Source of the DNA: Palsa-504 sp963808615
GTDB taxonomy: Bacteria; Actinomycetota; Actinomycetes; Streptosporangiales; Streptosporangiaceae
Reading direction: 5' to 3'
DNA: 64,000 bases
Assembly: GCA_963808615.1 (NCBI GenBank)
Contig: CAWEGV010000002.1
Span: 186,001 to 250,000, forward strand
Shown here: one piece after another, positions 7,967-16,330 of the stretch
Layout: every line of letters begins with the position of its first letter
Position numbering within the stretch: position 1 is the first letter of the stretch
Position numbers and translations under genes: made by a program
Notes under the pieces: generated by a model
What the model saw: the letters and a program-made list of their open reading frames with translations, nothing else
What the model was told of the DNA's origin: nothing
The model's database searches: none

Positions 7967-9349
7967 ATGGATCTTGACCTCGGCCCGGAAATCGGGCAGT
8001 TCCGCCACGAGCTGCGAGAGTGGATCGCCGAGCACGCGCCGGCCGCCCTGGCTGGCCTCATCGACTGGCGGATGGTCGGGACCCCCGGCGGCGGCTACCC
8101 GGCCAAGGGACTGGCCGAAGCCCTGCGGCACCCCGCCTACGCGCAGTGGGAGCGCGCATTGGCGGGCGCCAGGCTTATCTGCCCGCAGTGGCCGGCCGAG
8201 TTCGGCGGCCAGGACATGGACGCGGTCCGGATCGCGGTGCTGAACGAGGAGTTCCACCGCGCCGGGGTACCGCGGGTGATCCGCGGCATGGGCGAGACCC
8301 TGGTCGGACCGGCGGTGATCGTGCACGGCAGCCAGGAACAGCGCGCGCACTTCCTGCCCCGCATTGTCAGCGGCGAGGACGTCTACTGCCAGGGATTCTC
8401 CGAACCCGGCCACGGATCTGATCTGGCCGGCGTCCAGACCCGCGGCGAGGTGGACGGCGACGAGATCGTCATCACCGGGCAGAAGGTGTGGACCTCGGGC
8501 GCGGGCCGGGCCACGATGATGTTCGTCCTGTGCCGGACGGACCCGCGCGCGCCCAAGCACCAGGGCCTGTCCTACGTGCTGATCCCGTTCACCGGGCCGC
8601 AGGTGCGCTACCGGCCGATCAGGCAGCTGTCCGGGGCCGCGGAGTTCTACGAGGACTTCCTGGACGGAGTGCGCGCCCCGCTGTTCAACGTGATCGGCGG
8701 CCTGAACAACGGCTGGCGGGTGGCCATGACCACGCTCGGCCACGAGCGCGGCGGTTCCGCGACCGTCCAGCACCTGCGGTACGAGCGGGAGTTCTGGGAC
8801 CTGGTCGAGACGGCCCGCCAGCGCGGCCGGATTACCGACCCGCTGGTCCGCCAGCAGCTGGCCCAGGCCTACACCGGCGTCCAGCTGATGCGCTTCACCG
8901 GGCTGCGCACACTGGCCCGGGTCGCCGCCGGACGGCCGCCTGGCCCGGAGGCCTCGATCAGCAAGCTGTTCTGGAGCGAGTACCACAAGCGGCTCGGCGA
9001 GATCGCGATGGGCATCATCGGCGCCGACGGCCTGATCCGGCCCGACGGAGACGGCTACCCGACGTCCCGCTGGCAGAACGTCTTCCTTTCCAGCCGCGCG
9101 GGCACCATCTACTCCGGCACCAGCGAGATCCAGCGCACCATCATCGGCGAGCGGGCGCTCGGCCTGCCCAAGGAGCCGTCCCACCAGCCGCCCAACCAGC
9201 CGCCCAAGGAGCCGTCCAACCAGCTGCCCAACCAGCCGCCCAACCAGCCGCCCAAGGAGCCGCCCAATCAGCCGCCCAAGGAGCCGTCCAACCAGCCGCC
9301 CAAGGAGCCGTCCAACCAGCCGCCCAAGGAGCCGCGGGTGGTGAACTGA
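7967..9349 (+). CDS. Acyl-CoA dehydrogenase with repeat-encoded C-terminal tail
   Basis: FAD enzyme introducing the alpha-beta double bond in acyl-CoA. Start ATG 7967 follows GCGGAGG by 6 bases; a GTG at 7952 lacks this spacing. Residues 1-400 cover the usual fold: FSEPGHGSDLAGVQTRGEV and GQKVWTSGAGRA (FAD/substrate region), IGGLNNGWRVAMTTLGHERG, and the C-terminal YSGTSEIQRTIIGERALGL, which is the end of normal family members. About 60 extra residues follow, made almost entirely of PKEPSNQP/PNQP units from a 24-bp tandem repeat. The stop overlaps the next start (TGATG). It is the first gene of a three-gene operon behind a palindromic operator. Confidence 0.85.
   Translation: MDLDLGPEIGQFRHELREWIAEHAPAALAGLIDWRMVGTPGGGYPAKGLAEALRHPAYAQWERALAGARLICPQWPAEFGGQDMDAVRIAVLNEEFHRAGVPRVIRGMGETLVGPAVIVHGSQEQRAHFLPRIVSGEDVYCQGFSEPGHGSDLAGVQTRGEVDGDEIVITGQKVWTSGAGRATMMFVLCRTDPRAPKHQGLSYVLIPFTGPQVRYRPIRQLSGAAEFYEDFLDGVRAPLFNVIGGLNNGWRVAMTTLGHERGGSATVQHLRYEREFWDLVETARQRGRITDPLVRQQLAQAYTGVQLMRFTGLRTLARVAAGRPPGPEASISKLFWSEYHKRLGEIAMGIIGADGLIRPDGDGYPTSRWQNVFLSSRAGTIYSGTSEIQRTIIGERALGLPKEPSHQPPNQPPKEPSNQLPNQPPNQPPKEPPNQPPKEPSNQPPKEPSNQPPKEPRVVN
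9167..9334 (+). repeat. 24-bp in-frame minisatellite
   Basis: Tandem, partly degenerate units alternating CCCAAGGAGCCG (PKEP) and (T/C)CCAACCAGCCG (S/P-NQP). The period is 24 bp with some 12-bp half-units. The array lies inside the end of the acyl-CoA dehydrogenase gene and stays in frame to its stop. Copy number could vary by slippage without frame loss. Confidence 0.85.
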
Positions 9350-11517
9350 TGGCCGAGCTCGTGACCACCGACCGGCTGCGGGAGTTCTTCGCGCCGCGCA
9401 GCCTGGCCGTGGTGGGCGCGTCGGACACCTCGGGCTGGGCTCAGTTCATTGCCGCCAGCAGCGCCGCGACCGGCTTCACCGGACCGCTAATCCCCGTGCA
9501 TCCCCGGCACGAGACGGTGTTCGGTCGGCCGACCGTGCGCAGCCTCCGGGACCTGGCCGAGCCGGCGGACCTGGCCTTTGTCATGGTGCCGACCCAGGCC
9601 GTCGAGGACGTCATCGACGACGCGGCGGCTGCGGGCGTCCGCAACGCGGTCGTGCTCGCCTCCGGCTACCGCGAGGCCGGCCCTGAGGGGCACGCCCGGC
9701 AGGAGCGGCTGGTGGCCCGTGCCGCCGCGCATGGCATCGTGCTCCTCGGCCCGAACTGTCTCGGCTTCATCAACGCCCACTCGGCGGTCGGGCCGTTCGC
9801 ACTCAGCGTCCCGCTGCCCCTGATACCCGGACCGGTCGGCATCGCGCTGCAGAGCGGCGCGCTGGCCACCGCGGTGCTGGCCTTCGCCCGGTCCCGGGCC
9901 ATAGGCGTGAGCACCCTGGTCACCATGGGCAACGAGTCGATGATCACCACGGCCGACGTGCTGGACTACCTGGTCGAGGACGAGCACACCCGGGTGATCT
10001 GCCTCTTCCTGGAGGAGATCAGCCAGCCGGACCGGTTCGCCCGGGCCGCAAGACACGCGGCGCGGGCGGGCAAGCCGATCGTGGCGCTCAAGACCGGATC
10101 GAGCCCGGCCGGTCAGGTGGCCGCGCTCGCGCACACCGGCTCGATCGCGGGCGACGACGCCATGGTAGACGCGGCGCTCCGGCAGTTCGGCGTGATCCGG
10201 GTGGCCAGCATCGAGGAACTGCTCTGCACCGCGGGGCTGCTCGGCTACGACCGCTGGCCCGAGGGGCGCCGGATGGGCGTGCTCACCGCGTCCGGCGGTG
10301 CCTGCGGCATCATCGCCGACCGGGCCAGCGCGCAGGACATCGTGATCCCGCCGTTCGCCGCGGACACGGTCGCGGCGATCAAGCGGCACCTGCCTCCGTT
10401 CGCCACCGCGCGCAACCCGCTCGACGTAACCGGCTACGTCCTGGCCAACCCGCGTGCCACCGCGCTGACCGCGATCGATCATGCGCTGGACGCCGCGGTG
10501 CACGATCCCGGACTCGACTTCGTGCTGTTCTACGGCGTCACCATCCCGGATGTGCGCCCGCCGGACGAACGCCTGGCCGGCATGGTCGAGGAGCGGGTGC
10601 GCTGGCTCGGAGAGCGTATCGCCTCCGCGCCGATCCCGGTCATCCCGATGGGATCGACCTGCGTCGACGTGTCAGGCTACGCCCGGGACCTGCTCACCAG
10701 GCATAACATCCACCTGCTGGGCGGCTTCGAGCTGGGCGTCCGGGCCATCGGCCACGCGCTGCGCTGGCTGGAGAACCGGGGATCGGTCAGGCCCCCGGCG
10801 CGATCGAGCGTCCCCCGCCGGACCGATGCCCACCCGGTGACCGGGACCTGGTCGGAGGCCGCAGCCCGTGACCTGCTCGCCGCCTGCGACGTGCCGCTGG
10901 TACCCGCGGAGCTGGTGACCTCGGCCGCCCAGGCGGCCCAGGCGGCCCGGCGGATCGGGTCGCCAGTGGCGCTCAAGGTGTGCTCGGCGCACATCACCCA
11001 CAAGTCCGATATCGGCGGCGTCGCCCTCGGCGTGCATGGCGACGCGCAGGTCAGGGAGGCTTACCAGCGGGTACGGGCCGCCGGGGATGCCGTGCCCGGG
11101 GCCGTCATCGACGGGGTGCTCGTGACCCCGATGCGGACCGGCGGGGTGGAACTGCTAGCCGGGGTGACGGTGGACCGGACGTTCGGCCCGGTGCTGGCGG
11201 TCGGGCTGGGCGGGGTGTGGGTGGAGCTGCTCGCGGACACCAGCCTGCGCGTCCTGCCGGTCACGGCCGATGAGGTCAAACGCATGCTCGGCGAGCTGCG
11301 CGGCAGCCCGCTGCTGGCCGGGGCCCGTAGCACCCGTCCGGCCGACCTCGACGTGCTGGCCCGGGTGATCAAGAACGTCGGCGAAGCGGCCATGTCGCTC
11401 GACGGATCCCTCCGCGCGCTTGAGATCAACCCGCTGTGGGTGAACGGGGCCACGGTCGAGGCGCTGGACGTGCTCGTCATCACCGGGCCGCCAGCACGGA
11501 ACGGAGCTGGGCCATGA
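9349..11517 (+). CDS. NDP-forming acyl-CoA synthetase (CoA-binding + ATP-grasp)
   Basis: Makes acyl-CoA from a carboxylic acid, CoA and ATP through a phosphohistidine intermediate. Domain order over 722 aa: CoA-binding Rossmann domain (FFAPRSLAVVGASD to LGPNCLGF), succinyl-CoA-synthetase-like flavodoxin domains (ALQSGALATAVL; LAHTGSIAGDDA carries the conserved His), then a C-terminal ATP-grasp domain (LKVCSAHITHKSDIGGVALG). The alpha and beta parts are fused, as in many bacterial homologues. ATG 9349 overlaps the dehydrogenase stop by one base and the TGA overlaps the next ATG by 4. Between two acyl-CoA dehydrogenases it probably activates their substrate. Confidence 0.88.
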   Translation: MAELVTTDRLREFFAPRSLAVVGASDTSGWAQFIAASSAATGFTGPLIPVHPRHETVFGRPTVRSLRDLAEPADLAFVMVPTQAVEDVIDDAAAAGVRNAVVLASGYREAGPEGHARQERLVARAAAHGIVLLGPNCLGFINAHSAVGPFALSVPLPLIPGPVGIALQSGALATAVLAFARSRAIGVSTLVTMGNESMITTADVLDYLVEDEHTRVICLFLEEISQPDRFARAARHAARAGKPIVALKTGSSPAGQVAALAHTGSIAGDDAMVDAALRQFGVIRVASIEELLCTAGLLGYDRWPEGRRMGVLTASGGACGIIADRASAQDIVIPPFAADTVAAIKRHLPPFATARNPLDVTGYVLANPRATALTAIDHALDAAVHDPGLDFVLFYGVTIPDVRPPDERLAGMVEERVRWLGERIASAPIPVIPMGSTCVDVSGYARDLLTRHNIHLLGGFELGVRAIGHALRWLENRGSVRPPARSSVPRRTDAHPVTGTWSEAAARDLLAACDVPLVPAELVTSAAQAAQAARRIGSPVALKVCSAHITHKSDIGGVALGVHGDAQVREAYQRVRAAGDAVPGAVIDGVLVTPMRTGGVELLAGVTVDRTFGPVLAVGLGGVWVELLADTSLRVLPVTADEVKRMLGELRGSPLLAGARSTRPADLDVLARVIKNVGEAAMSLDGSLRALEINPLWVNGATVEALDVLVITGPPARNGAGP

Positions 11518-12638
11518 ACCTCGATGAAACCGCGGAGCAGCGGCAGTTGCGCGAGTCGGTACGCCGCTTCCTGGCCGACCGGGCTCCGCTGGCGCGGGTC
11601 CGCGAGCTGATGGAGACCGCGGACGCGACGGACGCCGACGTCTGGCGGCAGGCCGCCAACCAGCTGGGCCTGCAGGGAATCGCGATCCCGGAGGAGTACG
11701 GGGGAGCGGGGTTCTCGTTTGCTGAGCAGGCCATCGTGCTCACCGAGCTCGGTGGCGCCTTGTACAGCGGGCCGTACCTGGCCAGCACGGTGCTGGCCGC
11801 CACCGCGCTACTGGCCAGCGAGGATGAGGGCGCCCGGCGCGGCCTGCTGCCTGGCATCGCGTCCGGGGAGACGATTGCCACGCTGGCCTTCACCGAGGAC
11901 GACGGATCCTGGGACCCGTCCTCGATCCGGCTGGCCGCGGCGAAGAACGGGCCCAAGGGTCCGGGCTGGCGGCTCGACGGGCACAAGAGCTTCGTCCTCG
12001 ACGGGCACGGGGCGGGCTCGATCCTGACGGTCGCCGCCGCTGATATCGGCTTGTCGCTGTTCGCGGTGGACGGCGCCGCGGCGGGGCTGGGGCGCCGTGT
12101 GCTGCCCACGCTCGACCAGACCAGGAGGCTGGCCCGGCTGGAGTTCAGCGAGGTGCCGGCCCGGCTGATCGGCTCACCCGGCGAGGCCCGGGCCGTGCTC
12201 GACCGCGCGCTGGACGTGGCCGCGATCGCGCTCGCGGCCGAACAGCTCGGCGGCGCGCAGCGAGCGCTCGACATGGCCGTGGAGTACGCCAAGATCAGGC
12301 AGCAGTTCGGCAGGCCGATCGGGAGCTTCCAGGCGATCAAGCACCGGTGCGCCGACCTGCTGCTCGAGGTGGAATCGCTGCGATCGGCGGTCAGCTACGC
12401 GGCGGCCGCCGTGGCCGCGGGCTCGACCGAGGTCCCGGTGCTGGCCGCTCTGCTCAAGGCCTACGCCTCGGAGGTGTACTCCCATGTCGCGGGGGAGAAC
12501 GTCCAGATCCACGGCGGCATCGGCTTCACCTGGGAACACGACGCGCACCTGTACCTCAAGCGGGCCAAGGCCAGCGAGCTGTTCCTCGGGGACGGCAGCT
12601 ATCACCGGGAGCGGCTGGCCACCCGCATCGGCCTGTGA
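11514..12638 (+). CDS. Acyl-CoA dehydrogenase (second paralogue)
   Basis: A 374-aa FAD acyl-CoA dehydrogenase. N-terminal helical domain (DETAEQRQLRESVRRFLADR), GLQGIAIPEEYGGAGFSF, central TLAFTEDDGSWD, then AAEQLGGAQRALDMAVEYAK and RQQFGRPIGSFQAIKHRCAD, which are diagnostic. The C-terminus is VQIHGGIGFTWEHDAHLYLK. It is divergent from the first dehydrogenase. Many actinobacterial steroid or branched-acid pathways use paired dehydrogenases as heteromers, so a heterotetramer is possible. It starts inside the ligase stop (ATGA) and ends 21 bases before the convergent SDR. Confidence 0.88.
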   Translation: MNLDETAEQRQLRESVRRFLADRAPLARVRELMETADATDADVWRQAANQLGLQGIAIPEEYGGAGFSFAEQAIVLTELGGALYSGPYLASTVLAATALLASEDEGARRGLLPGIASGETIATLAFTEDDGSWDPSSIRLAAAKNGPKGPGWRLDGHKSFVLDGHGAGSILTVAAADIGLSLFAVDGAAAGLGRRVLPTLDQTRRLARLEFSEVPARLIGSPGEARAVLDRALDVAAIALAAEQLGGAQRALDMAVEYAKIRQQFGRPIGSFQAIKHRCADLLLEVESLRSAVSYAAAAVAAGSTEVPVLAALLKAYASEVYSHVAGENVQIHGGIGFTWEHDAHLYLKRAKASELFLGDGSYHRERLATRIGL

Positions 12639-12659
12639 CCCGGCGGTGCGTCCGTCGTA

Positions 12660-13460
12660 TCACCGGGTGCCGGGCGCGGGAATGCCGAACTCGGTGAGCA
12701 GCTCCTGCGAGTAGGCGATCCGCCCGGTCAGCGTGCGCGGCTCGCGTTGGCACAGGAGCAGCGCGGCCTCGGCCATCACCGCAGGCGGCTCGGCCTCGGG
12801 ATCGTCCGCGGTGGTGAGGTGGTGGAAGATCGTGCCCGGTGTCGGTACCACCCTGGTCGGGGAGAGTGCGTTGACCGCGATGTTGTCCTGGTAGAGCTCG
12901 GCCGCCAGGCCGCTGGAGAAGCGCTCGAGCGAGGCCTTGCACATCCCGTACACGGTGCCGCCGCGGCCCGCCCAGGCGTTAGGCGGGATGACCGGATGGC
13001 GAGCCGCCGCGGAGGAAATGTTGAGGATCCAGCCCGCGCCGCGCTCGCGCATCCCGGGCAGCACCAGCGTGGCCAGGTGGAACGGCGCCTCGACCTGGAC
13101 CGCGAACATCAGCGCGTAGCGCCGCGCGGTGAACTCCTCGACGCGCGTGAAATAGGTGACCGCCGCGTTGCTGACCAGGATGTCGGGCGCGGCGAGCCGC
13201 CGGGTGGTCTCCTCGACCAGCCGTTCCCTGTCGGCCGGCTTGGACAGGTCGGCCGCGATCGCGACGGCGGTGCCACCCGCGCGGCCGATCTGGGCCGCGG
13301 TCTCGTCAATCGTGCCCGGCAGCCGGGAGGGACCATCGGCGGTGGTACGCGCCGCCACCGCCACCGCCGCTCCCTCCTCGCCGAACCTCCGGGCGATCTC
13401 GGCCCCGATGCCGCGGCTCGCGCCGGTCACTAGGGCCACCTTCCCGTCCAGTGCACCCAT
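12660..13460 (-). CDS. SDR family oxidoreductase
   Basis: Short-chain dehydrogenase of 266 aa from ATG 13460 (MGALDGKVALVTGASRGIG), preceded by GAAGG. An upstream ATG (13505) would overlap a palindrome. GASRGIG binds NAD(P), ILVSNAAVTYF is the NNAG-like motif, NISSAA and YGMCKAS supply the catalytic Ser, Tyr and Lys. It is convergent with the acyl-CoA dehydrogenase operon. The substrate is probably a hydroxyacyl-CoA or a small alcohol, by context only. Confidence 0.85.
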   Translation of the reverse strand: MGALDGKVALVTGASRGIGAEIARRFGEEGAAVAVAARTTADGPSRLPGTIDETAAQIGRAGGTAVAIAADLSKPADRERLVEETTRRLAAPDILVSNAAVTYFTRVEEFTARRYALMFAVQVEAPFHLATLVLPGMRERGAGWILNISSAAARHPVIPPNAWAGRGGTVYGMCKASLERFSSGLAAELYQDNIAVNALSPTRVVPTPGTIFHHLTTADDPEAEPPAVMAEAALLLCQREPRTLTGRIAYSQELLTEFGIPAPGTR

Positions 13461-13494
13461 CTCGGCCGCCTTCTCTGAACCTGGACATGAACTG

Positions 13495-13507
13495 TCTTGA
13501 GTCAAGA
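13495..13507. promoter_or_regulatory. Perfect 13-bp palindrome ahead of the SDR
   Basis: TCTTGA-G-TCAAGA at 13495-13507, about 35 bases upstream of the SDR start at 13460. Candidate operator, different in sequence from the AGAA-N5-TTCT sites. Confidence 0.4.
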
Positions 13508-13541
13508 ATTGGCAGGGTCGTCTCGTATCGCAAGCGGATCT

Positions 13542-14054
13542 CTATCCGGGCGTCCCGTCGCGCTCTCTTTTCCGGGCGACGTGCTGTAGTTGCCGTTCAT
13601 GCACGCCGGGCAGCCAATCCTCGCCGAACGTGGCCGATGGGCCGACCCGCGGGTCGCCGGGAACGCCGGCCTCACGCAGGGCATGCACGTACGCGCGACC
13701 TGTTCGATCCGTGCGCGTACCTGATCAGCTCCGCCGATGGACCCGTGACCCGGGACGAGGACATCAACGTCGTCCGCCGTGCCCTCGAGCAGCCGCAGCG
13801 CGGCGAGGTAGTCCTGGATCGGGTCCGCGGCGTTGTTCAGGTCGAGCAGTCATCTCGCAGCCGAGCACCCCAGCGTCGATGAGCAACACGCCGGCCCGGC
13901 CTTGCACCACAACGGCGTTGCTCTGGCAGAACTCGCTCTGCTGGATCAGCACACCCTCCGCGACCTGCCTGAGCACGGGACTCCTTCCGCTTGTGGTTTG
14001 CCACCGCTCGTCGAGAGCGTAGTGCCTGGCGACCGGCTCAGGGGAGGGGATCAC
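13542..14054 (-). pseudogene. MBL-fold metallo-hydrolase, degraded
   Basis: Remnant of a beta-lactamase-fold hydrolase. The start is intact (VLRQVAEGVLIQQSEFCQSN, VLLIDAGVLG), then the frame breaks near 13860 and the segment that should hold the HxHxDH metal motif is missing. Coding resemblance resumes at DLNNAADPIQDYLAALRLLE, with DVLVPGHG supplying a late metal His. It then shifts near 13690, where an ACGTACGTG-like run appears to have lost 4 bases. The last part (HALREAGVPGDPRVGPSATF) reaches a TAG at 13542. At least two lesions plus a deletion make it dead. Confidence 0.7.
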
Positions 14055-14233
14055 CTCACATAGTCTCGCCGCCCGGCCATCCTCGGCCAGGCAGGATTCT
14101 CACTCGAGTTCCGGCGTGCAGCTGGACTCGGCACGTCCGAAGCTTGCTGCGCCTGCGGAGCGGGTAGGACACTGATCCTCGGGCGCCCGGTGATTCAGCA
14201 GCGGGCTGCGGTACCAGGGACAAGGGGCGCGTG

Positions 14234-15034
14234 ATGACGCCGACGAGCAGCCATGTTGTCTTCATTCACGGACTGTGGATGCATGCGAGCTCGTGGGCGC
14301 CGTGGACGGAACTGTTCCAGGCAGAGGGCTACACGCCGTTGGCACCGGACTGGCCAGGAGCCTCGGACACTGTCGAGGAAACCCGGAGCCACCCCGACCG
14401 GGTGGCCGGGAAGGGCATCGACAACGTCGTCGAGCACTATGCGCAGATCATCGGCGGCCTGGACGCCCCGCCGATCGTGATCGGCCACTCCTTTGGCGGC
14501 CTGATCGTCCAGCGACTGCTGGGCCAGGACCTCGCGGCCGCGGGAGTAGCGATCGACGCGGCGCCGATCAAGGGCGTGCTCTACCTGCCGCCGTCGGCGC
14601 TGCGGGTCGCCTCGGTCGCGTTGCGCAATCCGGCGAACAGGAACAAGGCGGTAGCGCTGACTCAGGAACAGTTCCACTACGGCTTCGGGAACGCGCTGTC
14701 CGCGCAGGAGTCCGCCGAACTGTACCAGCGGTGGACGGTCCCCTCTCCGGGTAAGCCGCTGTTCGAAGCCGCCACCGCGAACTTTTCTCCGCACTCGCCG
14801 GCCAAGATCAACACCGGCAACAAGACTCGCGGGCCCCTGCTGCTGATCGCCGGGGGCCACGACCATACGGTTCCGGCGGCGATCACCCGGTCGACCCGCA
14901 AGCTGTACCACAAGTCGCCGGCCATCACCGACCTGCGGGAGTTCAACGACCGGGGTCACTCACTGACCATCGACCACGGCTGGCACGAGATCGCCGACGA
15001 GGTGCTGAGCTGGCTCAGCCAGCGAGTTAAGTAA
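14234..15034 (+). CDS. Alpha/beta hydrolase
   Basis: Soluble alpha/beta-fold hydrolase of about 266 aa. VVFIHGLWMHASSW carries the HG oxyanion motif, VIGHSFGG is the nucleophile elbow (Ser near residue 86), LLLIAGGHDHTVP the acid region and NDRGHSLTIDHGW the catalytic His. ATG 14234 has AAGGGG 6 bases upstream; the overlapping GTG at 14231 is the alternative. It resembles the family annotated as esterase/chlorinase-like hydrolases of unknown substrate. It stands alone between the MBL remnant and the LCP gene. Confidence 0.85.
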   Translation: MTPTSSHVVFIHGLWMHASSWAPWTELFQAEGYTPLAPDWPGASDTVEETRSHPDRVAGKGIDNVVEHYAQIIGGLDAPPIVIGHSFGGLIVQRLLGQDLAAAGVAIDAAPIKGVLYLPPSALRVASVALRNPANRNKAVALTQEQFHYGFGNALSAQESAELYQRWTVPSPGKPLFEAATANFSPHSPAKINTGNKTRGPLLLIAGGHDHTVPAAITRSTRKLYHKSPAITDLREFNDRGHSLTIDHGWHEIADEVLSWLSQRVK

Positions 15035-15196
15035 CCAGCAGCCCGGATCCGCCCGGCGTCGCTGGCGCCCTGCTCGGGTGTGCAGGCCCTCCCCCTCTGA
15101 ACCGAGAACCTGATGTATGGCGCAAGCGGTGCTCAGCGCTGCTTATCTTGGTGGCCAGGGGCCCGACATATCAGGGAAATACGAGGGTGCTGAATC

Positions 15197-16321
15197 ATGA
15201 GCGATTGGCCGGAGGGGTGGTACCGGGAAGATCCCGGGCAGCGTGGGTCATCTCAGGCGGCACGCCCGTCCGGCTGGCCGGCGCAGCCGCCGCCGGTTTC
15301 GGTACCGCGGCCAGAGCAGCCGCGCGTGCCCTCCACGGCCGGGCGCCGGTGGCGTTTTTGGGGCCAGCCGGGTCGCCGAGGGCGGCGGATAGCGCTGATC
15401 GCGGGAACGGTCGTTGTCGTCCTGCTCGCCGCGGCGGCTGGTTCGTACTTCTGGCTGGACTCCAAGCTGAACCGGTCGGTCACGCTGCCCGCCTTCTCCG
15501 GGTCGTCGGCCGGCCAGAACTGGCTGATCGTCGGCTCGGACACCCGTCAGGGGCTCAGCAGGCAGCAGATCGACGCCCTGCACGTGGGGTCCATCGGCGC
15601 GAACGCCTCCGACTCGCTGATGCTGCTGCACACGGGCACCGGCAGGGCGGTGCTGATCAGCATCCCGCGCGACTCCTACGTGCCGATCCCCGGGCACGGC
15701 TACAACAAGATCAACGCGGCCCTCAGCTTCGGCGGCCCGCCACTGCTGGTCAAGACCGTAGAGAACGTCACCGGGCTGCACATCAACCACTACATGGGCA
15801 TCGGGTTCGGCGGGCTGGTCAGCGTGGTGAACCAGGTCGGCGGCGTGACCATTTGCCTGCCGACCGCCCTGCACGACCCGGATTCCGGGATCAACCTCAA
15901 GGCAGGCTGCCAGACGCTGAACGGCGCGCAAGCGCTGGCCTTCGCCCGTGACCGGCATTCGTTCGCCAACGAGGACCTGCAGCGGATGCAAGACCAGCGC
16001 GTGTTCCTCAAGGCGCTGCTGGACAAAGCCACCAGCCCGGGCGTCTACCTCAACCCGTTCACCGCCCTGCCGTTCGGCTCCTCCGCCGCCGGCGCCATCT
16101 CCGTCGACCAGGGCACGCACCTGTACAGCCTGATCACTGCCGCACTGGCGCTACGTGACCCGCTCACCGGTACCGTGCCGATCGCCGACGCCAACTACCA
16201 CACGTCGAACGCGGGCGATGCGGTGCTGTGGAACAGTTCCCAGGCCCTGGCGTTGTTCAACGCACTGAAGAACGGCCAGACCGTCCCGCCGGGCCTGCTC
16301 AGCGGAACGACGGTCGGCTGA
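15197..16321 (+). CDS. LytR-CpsA-Psr (LCP) family protein
   Basis: Cell-wall glycopolymer ligase: members transfer teichoic acid or arabinogalactan-like polymers from lipid carriers to peptidoglycan. A proline-rich cytoplasmic N-terminus is followed by one transmembrane helix (about residues 64-86) and the LCP domain: WLIVGSDTRQG, DSLMLLHTG, VLISIPRDSYVPIPG (conserved Arg/Asp for pyrophosphate), KINAALSFGG, and ALAFARDRHSF near the end. The 374-aa length is normal; no C-terminal LytR_C domain is present. ATG follows GAGGGTGCTGAATC. It is convergent, 9 bases apart, with the ATP-grasp gene. Confidence 0.9.
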   Translation: MSDWPEGWYREDPGQRGSSQAARPSGWPAQPPPVSVPRPEQPRVPSTAGRRWRFWGQPGRRGRRIALIAGTVVVVLLAAAAGSYFWLDSKLNRSVTLPAFSGSSAGQNWLIVGSDTRQGLSRQQIDALHVGSIGANASDSLMLLHTGTGRAVLISIPRDSYVPIPGHGYNKINAALSFGGPPLLVKTVENVTGLHINHYMGIGFGGLVSVVNQVGGVTICLPTALHDPDSGINLKAGCQTLNGAQALAFARDRHSFANEDLQRMQDQRVFLKALLDKATSPGVYLNPFTALPFGSSAAGAISVDQGTHLYSLITAALALRDPLTGTVPIADANYHTSNAGDAVLWNSSQALALFNALKNGQTVPPGLLSGTTVG

Positions 16322-16330
16322 GGAGCTGCG

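Noticed and set aside
9167..9334. CRISPR-like tandem repeats
   Set aside because: Units are contiguous and coding, with no unique spacers; this is a minisatellite.
8488..9348. Long open frame running into the CoA-ligase gene, giving an apparent 1009-aa protein
   Set aside because: The first 287 codons are a shadow of the acyl-CoA dehydrogenase kept open by GC bias and the 24-bp repeat. The real ligase begins at ATG 9349 with family homology.
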